A stretch of DNA of 64,000 nucleotides from Ornithinimicrobium sediminis (GTDB lineage Bacteria; Actinomycetota; Actinomycetes; Actinomycetales; Dermatophilaceae), in assembly GCF_021272345.1 (NCBI RefSeq), contig NZ_JAJSDQ010000002.1:372001-436000 (forward strand), read 5' to 3'. How positions within the stretch are numbered: the stretch's first letter is position 1; each line of letters starts with the position of its first letter. Below are positions 63,577 to 64,000 of the stretch, in pieces. The notes beneath the pieces are model-generated. The model had not been told where the DNA came from. It made no database searches and saw only the letters and a list, made by a program, of their open reading frames with translations. Made by a program: the position numbers and the translations under genes.

Positions 63577-64000
63577 ATGCGCTGGTCCCTGCTCTTCGAC
63601 GACCTCGAGGCACAGCTGGCGGAGGTCGACCGCGTGGAGCTCGGGCTCGAGGTCGCCGAGCACGTGCGTGCGGAGCGAGGGCAGGTCGCGCTGGCAGACC
63701 GGCTCGCCGCATCCGTCGGCGCGACGGTGCGGCTGCGCGTGCGCGGGGCCGGCACCGTCGTGGGGGTGCTCGTGGAGGTGGGGTCCGGCTGGTGCGTCCT
63801 GCAGACCTCGGTGGCCGGGCCCGAGCGGCGCCGACCGGTCCTCGTGGCACTCCCGGCGGTGTCGACGCTCGGCGGGCTGCCGGTCCGCGCGGACCGGCCG
63901 GCCACCCATGCTCCGCGTCGGCTGGACCTGAGGCACGCGCTCCGGGCGCTCAGCCGGGACCGGGCCGTGGTCCGCCTGGTGGACGTCGACGGGGCGGACC
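63577..64000 (+). CDS. Unknown soluble protein, 3' end outside window (partial)
   Basis: A frame of 141 codons is open from ATG 63577 to the edge. The N-terminus is helical (LLFDDLEAQLAEVDRVELGLEVAEHVRAE), then a beta-rich segment (ATVRLRVRGAGTVVGVLVEVGSGWCVLQT) that looks like a small barrel, then a basic part. I do not recognise the family; similar frames near secA occur in actinobacteria. GAGACT lies 6 bases before the ATG, a degenerate leaderless -10. Confidence 0.65.
   Translation, partial: MRWSLLFDDLEAQLAEVDRVELGLEVAEHVRAERGQVALADRLAASVGATVRLRVRGAGTVVGVLVEVGSGWCVLQTSVAGPERRRPVLVALPAVSTLGGLPVRADRPATHAPRRLDLRHALRALSRDRAVVRLVDVDGAD

Overview
The window is a very GC-rich chromosomal segment of an actinobacterium. 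Evidence: a WhiB regulator, an MtrA-MtrB-LpqB cluster, mycothione reductase (mycothiol chemistry), F420 biosynthesis genes, an acyl-CoA carboxylase epsilon subunit and many GTG starts. Gene order follows a block conserved between Mycobacterium (roughly deoD/lpdA through secA1) and Streptomyces. Absence of mycolate genes and the codon style point to Micrococcales, perhaps an Intrasporangiaceae-like lineage; that family placement is inference. I see no rRNA, tRNA, CRISPR array, insertion sequence, prophage or origin. Genes are packed tightly: no stretch over 300 bases lacks a gene, and the longest gaps are about 110-150 bases.

Layout. 1-5,825: a truncated Pro-rich membrane protein, a uridine-kinase-like protein, a PH-domain membrane protein, phosphosugar mutase plus purine nucleoside phosphorylase (nucleoside salvage), and an LpdA-type flavoprotein. 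5,875-11,645: biotinylated acyl-CoA carboxylase alpha chain, a MerR regulator divergent from an acyl-CoA dehydrogenase and a carboxyltransferase (probably branched-chain acyl-CoA catabolism), and Maf. 11,758-18,149: a small unknown protein, an FHA protein, a DUF885 peptidase divergent from a MOSC protein, and a large secreted subtilase. 18,273-29,450: accE-accD5, biotin ligase, an enoyl-CoA hydratase, a two-component system, GtrA, purK-purE, a CoA-binding protein, an LLM oxidoreductase, a FadE25-like dehydrogenase and a double universal stress protein. 29,557-37,540: an LCP cell-wall ligase, a glycosyltransferase, a CoA-transferase pair, a TIGR03089 protein, an AlkA-like glycosylase, fbiA-fbiB and whiB. 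37,564-49,514: a giant GT2/membrane protein with DUF5719, small conserved proteins, manB-Trm112-SIS, the kynA-kynU pair and mycothione reductase. 49,632-64,000: sahH, mtrA-mtrB-lpqB, comF, hpf, a YcaQ-like glycosylase, a double GNAT protein, secA, a DUF6459-like protein, a LysM protein and a truncated unknown gene.

The most striking non-coding signal is regulatory architecture. More than 20 start codons lie 6-9 bases downstream of a TAnnnT hexamer, the form expected of leaderless transcripts. Several divergent gene pairs share these elements symmetrically. The tightest are the DUF885/MOSC pair, where one 17-bp inverted repeat supplies both -10 elements, and accD5/birA, where the two -10 elements overlap by two bases. 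In four places a TAG stop codon is the first half of the next gene's TAGnnT element. One of these precedes a 23-codon ORF in the leader of the ribosome hibernation factor gene.

Functionally, biotin ligase, the alpha chain, two beta chains and epsilon form a carboxylase set for fatty-acid and branched-chain acyl-CoA metabolism. GT2, LCP, ManB and SIS proteins point to envelope glycan assembly. MtrAB-LpqB, WhiB and SecA are core growth and division functions. FbiAB and the LLM enzyme reflect F420 use, but FbiB here lacks the reductase half known from mycobacteria.
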